A model generated the notes under the pieces. The model worked only from the letters and a program-made list of their open reading frames with translations, did no database searches and had not been told where the DNA came from. A stretch of 64,000 nucleotides of DNA. Origin: Marinifaba aquimaris (GTDB lineage Bacteria; Pseudomonadota; Gammaproteobacteria; Enterobacterales; Alteromonadaceae). Location of the stretch: the NCBI RefSeq assembly GCF_013328345.1, contig NZ_JABULX010000004.1, forward strand, positions 62,001 to 126,000. Direction: 5' to 3'. This document shows positions 27,090 through 35,969 of the stretch, piece after piece (positions within the stretch are counted from its first letter, which is position 1; each line of letters starts with the position of its first letter). Made by a program: the position numbers and the translations under genes.

Positions 27090-28568
27090 ATGCTCGCATA
27101 TCGTCGAATAATTATTGTGGGCGGTGGAACATCTGGCTGGATGACAGCCGCTGCTTTGTGCAATACCCCCGCGTTTAACCAAAGTAAAATAACCCTTATT
27201 GAATCGAAACAAATTGGCACCATAGGTGTTGGAGAAGGGTCTACACCTTATCTTAAACGTTTTATGGAACAACTTGGTTTTGATGAAATTTCATGGATGA
27301 GAGCTTGTGATGCCACATATAAAACAGGGATAAAGTTCACTCATTGGAATAATGATAAATCTCACTATTTCCATCCTTTTTACACGGCGATTGATGTAAA
27401 AGCCGCTGAAGTTTTTTTTAACCAAGCTAATGCCAGAAGGCGAGGACAGGGTGAGCAAGTTAATGGTGATGACTACTTTGTAGCAAGCTTGTTAGCGAGA
27501 GATAATTGCCTGCCCGTGCCTGTTAAAACGTACCCTGTGACTAATGAGTATGGTTTTCATTTTAATGCCAGTAAATTAGCAAAACTATTAGCTGACTTTT
27601 CACGATCAAAAGGTGTTGATGTTATTGATGCCAAAGTAGAGAAGGTTAATCAGTTGCCATCTGGTGATATTGATAGCCTTATCTTGGATGATGGGGCTTG
27701 CCATCAAGCTGATTTATTTATCGATTGTACTGGCTTTAAAGGCTTGTTAATCAACCAAATCAGTCCTAATCAATTTACATCGTTTAAGCAAGACTTACTC
27801 AATGACAGCGCGGTTACCATCAGCACACAAGATATTACACAAAAGGTGTATACCGAGTCGTCAGCAATGGAGGCGGGTTGGCGTTGGCAAATACCGCTAA
27901 CAAGTAGAACCGGTTATGGCTATGTCTATAGCAGTGAACATAAATCTCCCGAGCAAGCGGAACAAGAACTGGTAACTAGTTTGAATATTCAAGGTGGAGT
28001 CCAGTGTCGACATTTATCGATGAAAGTTGGCCAGCAAAATAAGGCTTGGGTAGGGAATGTACTCGCTGTGGGGTTATCACAAAGCTTTATTGAGCCTTTA
28101 GAAGCGACCGCTTTAATGGTTACACAGTTTTCTATTGAATCTTTTATTAAAGCTCACGTGGGGCAATCAATTACTAACGAGCAAAACCGAAATCAATTTA
28201 ACGCTGAATTATCCAAGTTAATTTATGGGGTTAAAGATTACATTTTAGCTCATTATCTGACGAGTAAACGCAGAGAAAATCTGTATTGGCAAAGTGTTAC
28301 CGATATTGATAAGGCGGATACCAGATTGGAAGCTATTTTAGCTGCATGGTCATCGGGCGCCGATTTTGATGCTTGTCTTAATCACTATGAAAATGAGTTG
28401 GCTTATTTTAGACCCTCTTGGTACGCCTTATTGGCAGGTATGGATTATAGAAATGATCAACTTGTCGTACCTCATCAAACGGTTTCAGCTGATATTATTG
28501 AAGCGGCTAAAAAATATACCCATGATTTATATCGACATTTTTATCAAGTAAGGCAGTATTCTCTATGA
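27090..28568 (+). CDS. Tryptophan-halogenase family flavoprotein
   Basis: This 492-residue protein has the FAD-binding GGGTSGW motif near the N-terminus and the halogenase signature W264-R-W266-Q-I268-P269 (WxWxIP), which keeps the enzyme from acting as a monooxygenase. Lys82 in KTGIKF matches the catalytic lysine of PrnA/RebH (Lys79). In Alteromonadales and Xanthomonas such genes often sit next to TonB-dependent receptors of carbohydrate loci, where no halogenated product is known, so the substrate should not be assumed to be tryptophan. GAATTGA precedes the ATG. Its stop overlaps the start of the AraC gene (ATGA). Confidence 0.9.
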   Translation: MLAYRRIIIVGGGTSGWMTAAALCNTPAFNQSKITLIESKQIGTIGVGEGSTPYLKRFMEQLGFDEISWMRACDATYKTGIKFTHWNNDKSHYFHPFYTAIDVKAAEVFFNQANARRRGQGEQVNGDDYFVASLLARDNCLPVPVKTYPVTNEYGFHFNASKLAKLLADFSRSKGVDVIDAKVEKVNQLPSGDIDSLILDDGACHQADLFIDCTGFKGLLINQISPNQFTSFKQDLLNDSAVTISTQDITQKVYTESSAMEAGWRWQIPLTSRTGYGYVYSSEHKSPEQAEQELVTSLNIQGGVQCRHLSMKVGQQNKAWVGNVLAVGLSQSFIEPLEATALMVTQFSIESFIKAHVGQSITNEQNRNQFNAELSKLIYGVKDYILAHYLTSKRRENLYWQSVTDIDKADTRLEAILAAWSSGADFDACLNHYENELAYFRPSWYALLAGMDYRNDQLVVPHQTVSADIIEAAKKYTHDLYRHFYQVRQYSL

Positions 28569-29434
28569 AGGCAATGTGCGGGAAAATGATCCCTTCAGAT
28601 AGCTGCTCTTGGCGATTTGATAAATTTGATTACCAAGCTGTTGAGTTTAATTGGCACTATCATACGGAGTATGAAATCTGTTTAACACTCAATAGTAATG
28701 GGGCAAAACACATTGGCGATCATGTTGATTACTATTGCCGTCCTGATTTAGTTTTACTGGGCCCCAATTTGCCTCATAGCTGGCATTGTAAGTTAGATGA
28801 TGAAAACAAGCCGATCACAATTTATGTAGCACAAATTCCTGCCCATTGGTTGGATAACCTAGTGGCCAGCCATTCAGAATTCAAAGTTTTTAAAAATATC
28901 CTTAAATTATCGCTTAGAGGAATCGAGTTCGGTCAAGCAATCACCGCTGAATCAGTGGCGATATTTAAAGCAATGGTCAAAGCAGAGCCAATAGAGAAAT
29001 TTATATTACTTATTCAGTTGCTGCATTTAATGGTAAAAGATGATGAGGCGAGAGTGCTTTCAAGCAGTTATTTTACCTTCGGTGATAAGACAGATATCTC
29101 GGTGGATAAGCTTGATAAAGTCATTAACTACATCTACCAAAACTATACTGAGCCGCTTTGTGCCGAAGAGCTTGCTTCGCTTGTTCATATGAGTACAAAC
29201 CACTTTCATCGAATCTTTAAAGAACGAACTGAGCAGACACTTAATCAATTTATTAATCGTTTGCGAATCGGTAAAGCTTGTAAGATGTTACTCAACACCA
29301 ATGCTTTGATCTCTACCATTAGCGATCAGTGCGGATTTAATAATATCTCTAACTTTAATCGCCGCTTTAGGATGATGAAAGGAGTTACCCCTAAAGAATT
29401 TAGACGAAGCATCAAGGCGCCATCACCACTTTAA
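28565..29434 (+). CDS. AraC-family transcription regulator
   Basis: This 289-residue protein has an N-terminal cupin-like sensory domain (WHYHTEYEICLTLN, residues about 25-40) and a C-terminal pair of helix-turn-helix motifs (about 185-285). Landmarks are AEELASLVHMSTNHFHRIFK and the downstream SDQCGFNNISNFNRRFRMMKGVTPKEF (cited as landmarks, near 253-279). Its ATG overlaps the halogenase stop by 4 bases, so it is translationally coupled and probably regulates the receptor-halogenase pair. The cupin suggests a small-molecule ligand such as a sugar. Confidence 0.92.
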   Translation: MKAMCGKMIPSDSCSWRFDKFDYQAVEFNWHYHTEYEICLTLNSNGAKHIGDHVDYYCRPDLVLLGPNLPHSWHCKLDDENKPITIYVAQIPAHWLDNLVASHSEFKVFKNILKLSLRGIEFGQAITAESVAIFKAMVKAEPIEKFILLIQLLHLMVKDDEARVLSSSYFTFGDKTDISVDKLDKVINYIYQNYTEPLCAEELASLVHMSTNHFHRIFKERTEQTLNQFINRLRIGKACKMLLNTNALISTISDQCGFNNISNFNRRFRMMKGVTPKEFRRSIKAPSPL

Positions 29435-29435
29435 A

Positions 29436-30261
29436 TTAGTAGTTCCAGCGATAATTATTTTCAATGCTTTGTCGAATCAGTGGCCAATCCAATTGGCCAC
29501 TATATTCTTTGTGATGCAAAATGAGCTGGGCTATGTGTTTATTTTTCCTCATCAAGTTATCTAATAACTTGATAGCTTGCCGTCCTTGTTCAGATCGACT
29601 ACACACTAAATAACCTTTACTTAATGTTTGGTGTTTAGATAAATGCAAAGAGCTTTGTGCCCTTAGGCGCAAATAAAGTCGCTTGTTTCGTGTATTCATT
29701 GATGGCATCGACGCGAGCTATGGCTAACATATCAATTAATTTTCTCGATGACATATCGCCACTTCGCGTCAGGACTACTTTTGAGTTATTACTGACAAAC
29801 TTATCAATGATAGGTGAGTAAGAGCGACCATTAACCACGCCAACGATGAAATCTGGTTGCCAGCTATACAGGTGTTCTAGATTAATGGTGTCTTGTTCAA
29901 TGGGATAAATTGTAATCAATCTAAGCGGTGTCTCATGACCTATAGGTTTCTGAGTAAAAATCGCTTTTTGGCTTCGCTCCGGGGTTTTGATCTTATTCAA
30001 TAAACAGGCGTTTTCTTGTTTTTCAAGTAGTACCCATTGCCTAGCCATATTGGCACTGACTAATCTGATGTTTAATTGGTCTTGGCTTTGCGCTTCTAAA
30101 TATCTTAGATTTCTAAGCGGTAAGGTGTTTTTGTCAACGATGGTATCTAATGGAAAATCAACCAATAAATCGATTTGTAACTCAGACGCTTTAGCTTGAT
30201 TACATAAGGCTAAATAGACCAGAACAAGCGCAAATAGTAGAGGTTTCAAACTCGTGAGCAT
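29436..30261 (-). pseudogene. Periplasmic solute-binding protein (SBP_bac_3-like), frameshifted
   Basis: The N-terminal frame (from ATG 30261) has a signal peptide, MLTSLKPLLFALVLVYLALC, then a binding-protein-like body with PDFIVGVVNGRSYSPIID and AIARVDAINEYTKQAT. It stops after KGTKLFAFI at about 29635. The next frame carries the expected C-terminal end, LSKHQTLSKGYLVCSRSEQG and QAIKLLDNLMRKNKH, to TAA/TAG at 29436. Reading the two together gives one protein of about 275 residues with one extra base (or two lost) between roughly 29640 and 29665. Function is unknown; relatives resemble transporter- or sensor-linked binding proteins. It could also be a sequencing error. Confidence 0.7.
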
Positions 30262-30267
30262 TACAAA

Positions 30268-30429
30268 CTAGTCGTCTTTATCTTGCCAGTTTTCGGCGTT
30301 TTTCTTTTTTATTTCCTGCCAATTATCAGGCAACTTAAAACCTTGTTTATTACGTAAAAAAAGAATGTTGCCAATGACAAATGCAAAAGCGACCACTATA
30401 GCCACTATCAACCATATATTAGAGCTCAA
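30268..30429 (-). CDS. DUF2897-like small membrane protein (53 residues)
   Basis: The protein reads SSNIWLIVAIVVAFAFVIG then NILFLRNKQGFKLPDNWQ, with a charged Lys/Asp tail ending KDKDD-type (actual end QDKDD). One transmembrane helix (residues 5-25) is followed by a short cytoplasmic tail, as in DUF2897. The start is TTG at 30429, with AGAGG eight bases upstream, and the stop is TAG at 30268-30270. It lies 25 bases after the M15 peptidase stop and 6 bases before the binding-protein gene, fitting an operon. It is too short for ordinary ORF thresholds. The function is unknown. Confidence 0.75.
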   Translation of the reverse strand: MSSNIWLIVAIVVAFAFVIGNILFLRNKQGFKLPDNWQEIKKKNAENWQDKDD

Positions 30430-30454
30430 GTCTGTGCCTCTTTATTGTCTGTAA

Positions 30455-31195
30455 TTACGGAGCTTTAGCGATATTTAGCGCATATTGGCTAATTAAGCTG
30501 TCTATTTGAGTTATATTAGCTTGAATGTCGGCATTTAGGTAGTGCTTGATTACCGCTGCTGTTTTATCGGAAAATGCCTGGTAGAAATGCTTACTAATAG
30601 GATAAAAGCTGATGTGCCAAGGCTCAAAGGCAACGCCTTTTTGCGCTGCAATTTCAGGCGTATAAGGGTGGTAAAAACCGTATTTGGCCATATTTTCACA
30701 GAGCCAGAGATACAAGTTGTGACATGGACCTCCCGGTAGGTATTCAGCACTGATTAATTGTAATTCATCACGGCTGACAGCGCTTATATCAAAAACATCA
30801 AAGTCAGTGCCCCAATGGTGACGGCTTAAACCAGGAAAAGCAGAATAACGAGCTATTGCGGACAATTTCTGCTCTTCAGTTAGTCTGGTTAAATCGATTT
30901 GCTCATCTTTCTCATTGAGGACTACTCGTCTCCCTCTATATTTATCTAACCAGATTGTTTGCTGGCGTTCAAAAGAGCGATAGGAGCTGGCGAGCCTGCA
31001 ATCGAAACCTGCTTCAAAAGCTGCCGATTGCAGTGCTGTTATTGCAGGCGTGACTAAAGGGTGGCAAAAATGATTGGGGAAAAGTTCAATAAGCTGAGTT
31101 TGATCAATACCGACTAATGTTTGCTGTGATATGGGGTGCAGCTCAAAATGGCTGTCGATATCTTTGATGGTTTGGGTAAGTGAAAAGGCCGTCAT
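30455..31195 (-). CDS. M15B-family D-alanyl-D-alanine carboxypeptidase (VanY-like)
   Basis: This 246-residue protein has the zinc motif SRHHWGTDFD (Ser124, His126, Asp133), a variant of SxHxxGxAxD with Asp in place of Ala, and a third zinc ligand His194 in FEPWHISFY. ASSYRSFERQ is the conserved substrate-binding arginine region. Such enzymes trim the terminal D-Ala of peptidoglycan peptides. No signal peptide is visible, which is odd for a wall enzyme but seen in cytosolic relatives. The start is ATG 31195 (TTG 31201 is an alternative). It lies only a few bases after the dapE terminator T-run and has no ribosome binding site. Confidence 0.88.
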   Translation of the reverse strand: MTAFSLTQTIKDIDSHFELHPISQQTLVGIDQTQLIELFPNHFCHPLVTPAITALQSAAFEAGFDCRLASSYRSFERQQTIWLDKYRGRRVVLNEKDEQIDLTRLTEEQKLSAIARYSAFPGLSRHHWGTDFDVFDISAVSRDELQLISAEYLPGGPCHNLYLWLCENMAKYGFYHPYTPEIAAQKGVAFEPWHISFYPISKHFYQAFSDKTAAVIKHYLNADIQANITQIDSLISQYALNIAKAP

Positions 31196-31200
31196 ATACA

Positions 31201-31230
31201 AAAAAGGCTAGTATCAAAAATACTAGCCTA
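31201..31230 (-). terminator. Rho-independent terminator after dapE
   Basis: A 10-bp stem, AGGCTAGTAT / ATACTAGCCT, with a 5-base loop is followed on the minus strand by six T residues. It sits in the leader of the M15 peptidase gene, six bases from its ATG. Confidence 0.85.
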
Positions 31231-31255
31231 GCTAATTAAGGATATGAAAGATAGT

Positions 31256-32750
<1,495 letters not shown>

Positions 32751-32758
32751 AAATTTTC

Positions 32759-33271
32759 CTAAATTCGGTAATAAAGAAGCGCATCGTCTTTGGCTCTGAC
32801 TTGATGATAACAAGGGTAAATAGCCGTTAACTTATCGCCATTGGTAATTGTTAAAAAAGAGGTTAAATCATCTAGCTCACTTTTTAAGTAAGCTAAATCA
32901 AATTCAAACAGTAATTGCCCTGCTTTGACCTGTTGACCTTGTTCTACTTTGGGTTTAAAACCTGTAGACATCAAGGTTTCGGTATTGATTGCAAACTCAA
33001 TATGTAGCTTTAAACCTCTATGCGTTTTGATATTAATTCGGTGACAGCAGGGTGTCATATACTCGATAACACCTGTTGCAGGACTAAAAAATTGATACCC
33101 ATGTGGTAAAAAACACAAACCCGGTCCAAAAAAGCCATCTTTTACCATCGCTCGTGGGTGTTGGTTCAGAGAAGTAACTTTACCGTGACAAGGCGAGACG
33201 AGTTTGGCACAACCTTGGATATCGGCAGCACTAAAGTCTGCATTTATTTCTGGACCTTGAAGGTAGCTCAT
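32759..33271 (-). CDS. PTS EIIA-Glc-like (Crr-like) protein lacking the phosphorylation histidine
   Basis: This 170-residue single-domain protein aligns with E. coli Crr: SPCHGKVTSL near residue 26, GFFGPGLCFLPHG, FSPATGVIEYM, then EQGQQVKAGQLLFEFDL. The accessory histidine (Crr His75) is kept as His77. The phosphorylated histidine (Crr His90 in FVHFGIDT) is replaced by Glu92 in HIEFAINTE. It therefore cannot take phosphate from HPr in the usual way, and glutamate could mimic the phosphorylated state. No ptsH or ptsI is in the window. It lies 8 bases upstream of yffB-dapE and is likely co-transcribed. The function is unknown; a regulatory role is an inference. Confidence 0.8.
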   Translation of the reverse strand: MSYLQGPEINADFSAADIQGCAKLVSPCHGKVTSLNQHPRAMVKDGFFGPGLCFLPHGYQFFSPATGVIEYMTPCCHRINIKTHRGLKLHIEFAINTETLMSTGFKPKVEQGQQVKAGQLLFEFDLAYLKSELDDLTSFLTITNGDKLTAIYPCYHQVRAKDDALLYYRI

Positions 33272-33390
33272 TGATGTATATCAATTATTATCTATTATTA
33301 ACGGTGAAATAGTTTACTACGATCTATTTGCAATCAAAAATAATAAAGTCGCAGTTCGGTATTCCCATATCAATTAATAATAAGTGCTGA

Positions 33391-34140
33391 GTGAGCCTCT
33401 TGATGCAAAAGCAATTGTTCGTGTTTTTAAAAGCCCTGCTTGGCAGTTTTAAAGACCTTCTTCCCATTATCCTCGTTATCGCATTTTTTCAATTGGTGAT
33501 CCTCAATCAACCTTTGCCCAACGTTATGGATATTATCTTTGGTTTAGCACTTGTGGTGCTGGGGTTAACTTTTTTTATTTACGGTTTAGAAATGGGGCTT
33601 TTTCCACTCGGCGAATCTATGGCACAGGCTTTTGCTAAAAAAGGCAATGTTGCTTGGTTGATGGTTTTTGCTTTTTGTTTAGGTTTTGGCACCACAGTAG
33701 CTGAGCCATCCCTTATCGCTGTCGCCGCTGAAGCTTCAAGAGTGGCAGCTGCGGGTAATGTCATTGAACAAACGCCTACGGCGATTAAAGACTATGCCAA
33801 TGGTTTGCGCTTTATGGTTGCGCTTGCGGTTGGTATAGCGATAGTCGTCGGTGTATTGAGGATATTAAAAGGTTGGCCCATCCATTATCTGATTATTGGT
33901 GGTTATGTGATTGTGGTCATTATGACTGGGTTTGCGCCAGATTGGATTATCGGTATTGCCTATGACTCTGGTGGTGTCACGACATCGACTATTACCGTAC
34001 CACTTGTTACTGCACTGGGTGTTGGTTTAGCTTCGTCAATTAAAGGTCGCAATCCAATGTTAGATGGTTTTGGTCTCATTGCCTTTGCTTCATTGACCCC
34101 CATGATGTTTGTCATGCTCTATGGACTAATACTGAATTAA
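33391..34140 (+). CDS. DUF1538 integral membrane protein, first of pair
   Basis: This 249-residue polytopic membrane protein has about seven hydrophobic segments. Signature stretches are [12 protein letters not shown] (101-112), [16 protein letters not shown] (191-206) and [11 protein letters not shown] (224-234), all shared with the next gene. DUF1538 is uncharacterised. The polar and Gly-rich re-entrant-like motifs inside the membrane suggest a transporter. The start is GTG 33391 or ATG 33403; neither has a strong ribosome binding site. It is the first gene of a four-gene unit, 13 bases upstream of its paralogue. Confidence 0.85.
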   Translation: MSLLMQKQLFVFLKALLGSFKDLLPIILVIAFFQLVILNQPLPNVMDIIFGLALVVLGLTFFIYGLEMGLFPLGESMAQAFAKKGNVAWLMVFAFCLGFGTTVAEPSLIAVAAEASRVAAAGNVIEQTPTAIKDYANGLRFMVALAVGIAIVVGVLRILKGWPIHYLIIGGYVIVVIMTGFAPDWIIGIAYDSGGVTTSTITVPLVTALGVGLASSIKGRNPMLDGFGLIAFASLTPMMFVMLYGLILN

Positions 34141-34153
34141 GGATAAATTAACT

Positions 34154-34942
34154 ATGCAAGCTGCTATAGAGTTTTTTAACGTCTTTAAAACCACGATTAT
34201 TGATGTACTTCCCATCATCTCAATTATTTTGTTTTTCCAAATTGCGGTCATTCGAAAACCCATTCCTAATATTAAACGCGTTGGTTTTGGTTTTTTCTAT
34301 GTATTACTGGGTTTAGCGCTATTTTTAATGGGGTTAGAAAAAGCACTTTTTCCATTAGGGAAGATGATGGCAGAGCAACTGACCGCGCCTGAATTTATCC
34401 TTGGAACAGATACCTTACCTGATGTGATCAAATGGCAAGATTATTATTGGGTGTATATTTTCGCAGCTGCCATTGGCTTTAGTACCACGATCGCTGAACC
34501 TTCTTTAATAGCCGTTGCAATAAAGGCTAATGAAGTATCAGGTGGAGCGATAAATGCGACGAGCCTGAGAATTGCAGTTGCTCTTGGCGTTGCGATCGGG
34601 ATTGCTTTAGGAAGCTATCGCATAGTAGTTGGCGATCCAATTCACTACTACATCATTGGCGGTTATATCGTTGTTGTCATTCAAACAATGTGCTGTCCAA
34701 AAATGATCATTCCGCTGGCTTATGATTCTGGTGGGGTGACAACCTCAACAGTCACAGTGCCATTAGTTGCGGCACTAGGGTTAGGGCTCGCTGCAACCAT
34801 CCCAGGGAGAAGTGCATTAATTGATGGGTTTGGTTTAATTGCCTTTGCCAGCTTATTCCCAATTATCGCGGTTATGGGGTATGCCCAACTATCAGCCTTT
34901 AAAACACATTTAGCCGAGAAGGAAAACAAAGATGAAATTTAA
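34154..34942 (+). CDS. DUF1538 integral membrane protein, second of pair
   Basis: This 262-residue paralogue of the preceding protein repeats its motifs at matching positions: [12 protein letters not shown] (111-122), [16 protein letters not shown] (189-204) and [11 protein letters not shown] (223-233). It ends in a short charged cytoplasmic-type tail (KTHLAEKENKDEI). The two proteins probably form a heterodimer, equivalent to the fused two-repeat DUF1538 proteins I recall from other genomes. AAGGATAAATTAACT precedes the ATG. Its end overlaps the PII-like gene by 11 bases, indicating tight co-expression. Confidence 0.87.
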   Translation: MQAAIEFFNVFKTTIIDVLPIISIILFFQIAVIRKPIPNIKRVGFGFFYVLLGLALFLMGLEKALFPLGKMMAEQLTAPEFILGTDTLPDVIKWQDYYWVYIFAAAIGFSTTIAEPSLIAVAIKANEVSGGAINATSLRIAVALGVAIGIALGSYRIVVGDPIHYYIIGGYIVVVIQTMCCPKMIIPLAYDSGGVTTSTVTVPLVAALGLGLAATIPGRSALIDGFGLIAFASLFPIIAVMGYAQLSAFKTHLAEKENKDEI

Positions 34943-35282
34943 ATTGATTCTTGCCTTTGTCGAAGACGAGGTGACGGATGAAGTCATGAAAGAAGCAAGA
35001 AGCGCAGGTGCTACCGGGGCGACAGTCATTAGCAATGCAAGAGGCGAGGGCGTTGAACCACAACGTACATTCTTTGGCCTAGAGTTAGAGTCTCATCGTA
35101 ATGTCTTGTTATTTGTTGTTGAAGAGCACATGTCAAAAGCGATTTTAGAGCATATAGCCACAGTTGCAGGTTTTGATAAAGAGCCAGGTAAGGGAATTGC
35201 TATTTTGGTTAATGTGGAAGATGCCGTTGGCGTTGCCCATCAAGTTGAACGTTTGAAAGCGAAAATTGAGGATGATTTATAA
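34932..35282 (+). CDS. PII-like (GlnB/GlnK-fold) signalling protein
   Basis: This 116-residue protein has the ferredoxin-like PII fold pattern: MKFKLILAFVEDEVTDEVMKEA, GATGATVISNARGEG, and the C-terminal GKGIAILVNVEDAVGV, which occupies the place of the PII B/C-loop nucleotide site. The T-loop (about residues 37-53) is short and lacks the tyrosine uridylylated in GlnB. It is therefore a PII-like variant, not a classical nitrogen PII. It is encoded between membrane proteins and a CBS protein, with overlaps on both sides, and probably gates the DUF1538 pair in response to nucleotides. Confidence 0.85.
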   Translation: MKFKLILAFVEDEVTDEVMKEARSAGATGATVISNARGEGVEPQRTFFGLELESHRNVLLFVVEEHMSKAILEHIATVAGFDKEPGKGIAILVNVEDAVGVAHQVERLKAKIEDDL

Positions 35283-35677
35283 TGAGCGATAAAAAAACAC
35301 TCAGAGTCAGGGATGTCATGTTAACTGATACCTATTGCATTGCTGATGGTATGTTAACCGTCGCTGAAGCCATCGAAATGGCAAAACAAAATAATGCAGC
35401 CACTATTTTTATTGCTAAGCGCAGTGACGATGATGAATGGGGCATGGTCAAACTGTCTGATATTGCCAGAGAAGTCTTAGCTAAAGATCGCGCGCCAGAG
35501 CGGGTAAACTTATATGAAATTATGACTAAGCCGGTACTGAGTGTTAAATCAGGTATGTTAGTTAAGTACAGTGCACGTCTGTTTGATAGTTTTGATATTA
35601 ATACTGCGCCTGTTATTGATGACAATGAAATCTTAGGTGTGCTGAGTTATACCGAAATGGTACTTAAAAGCCATTGA
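35282..35677 (+). CDS. CBS-pair domain protein
   Basis: This 131-residue protein consists of two CBS repeats: VRDVMLTDTYCIADGMLTV with its first repeat, and IMTKPVLSVKSGMLV with the second, ending VLSYTEMVLKSH. CBS pairs bind adenosine nucleotides and gate channels, transporters and enzymes. The ATG shares the final A of the PII-like stop codon (TAATG), so translation is coupled. It is the last gene of the DUF1538-DUF1538-PII-CBS unit. No terminator was recognised after it. Confidence 0.88.
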   Translation: MSDKKTLRVRDVMLTDTYCIADGMLTVAEAIEMAKQNNAATIFIAKRSDDDEWGMVKLSDIAREVLAKDRAPERVNLYEIMTKPVLSVKSGMLVKYSARLFDSFDINTAPVIDDNEILGVLSYTEMVLKSH

Positions 35678-35715
35678 TGTGGATTGTATATAACTATCAG
35701 TTTATTAACACAAAC

Positions 35716-35912
35716 TGTGGATAAACTTGTTAGCTTCTTGGGTTGTGTTTGTTAATTTATTGATTTTTAAGTTTTTTATCTGTTGGTTAAAAAAGTTTCA
35801 GGTAATTTTTTGAGCAGTTATAGTAACTTTATCTGCGCTTTATTTAGTCAAAAAAACAAGGTTTTAGTATTTTTTGTTGATAAAGTTGCGATCTTATGTA
35901 AATTTATCCACT
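35716..35912. promoter_or_regulatory. AT-rich region with DnaA-box-like sites upstream of sohB
   Basis: TGTGGATAA (35716-35724) is a perfect DnaA box on the minus strand. TGTTGATAA (35875-35883) and TTATCCACT (35904-35912) each differ by one base. They fall in the 292-base non-coding gap before sohB. The usual origin neighbours (dnaA, mnmG, rpmH) are absent, so this is not oriC; a DnaA-binding or titration site is possible. The AT richness raises chance matches. Confidence 0.35.
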
Positions 35913-35969
35913 TCCTGAGATTGATATATGTCTATCAAAGTAAGATTTTTATAAAAATTAAGGTGTTTA

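Noticed and set aside
35678-35969. Chromosomal replication origin
   Set aside because: DnaA-like boxes are present, but no origin neighbours, 13-mers or GATC cluster are seen.
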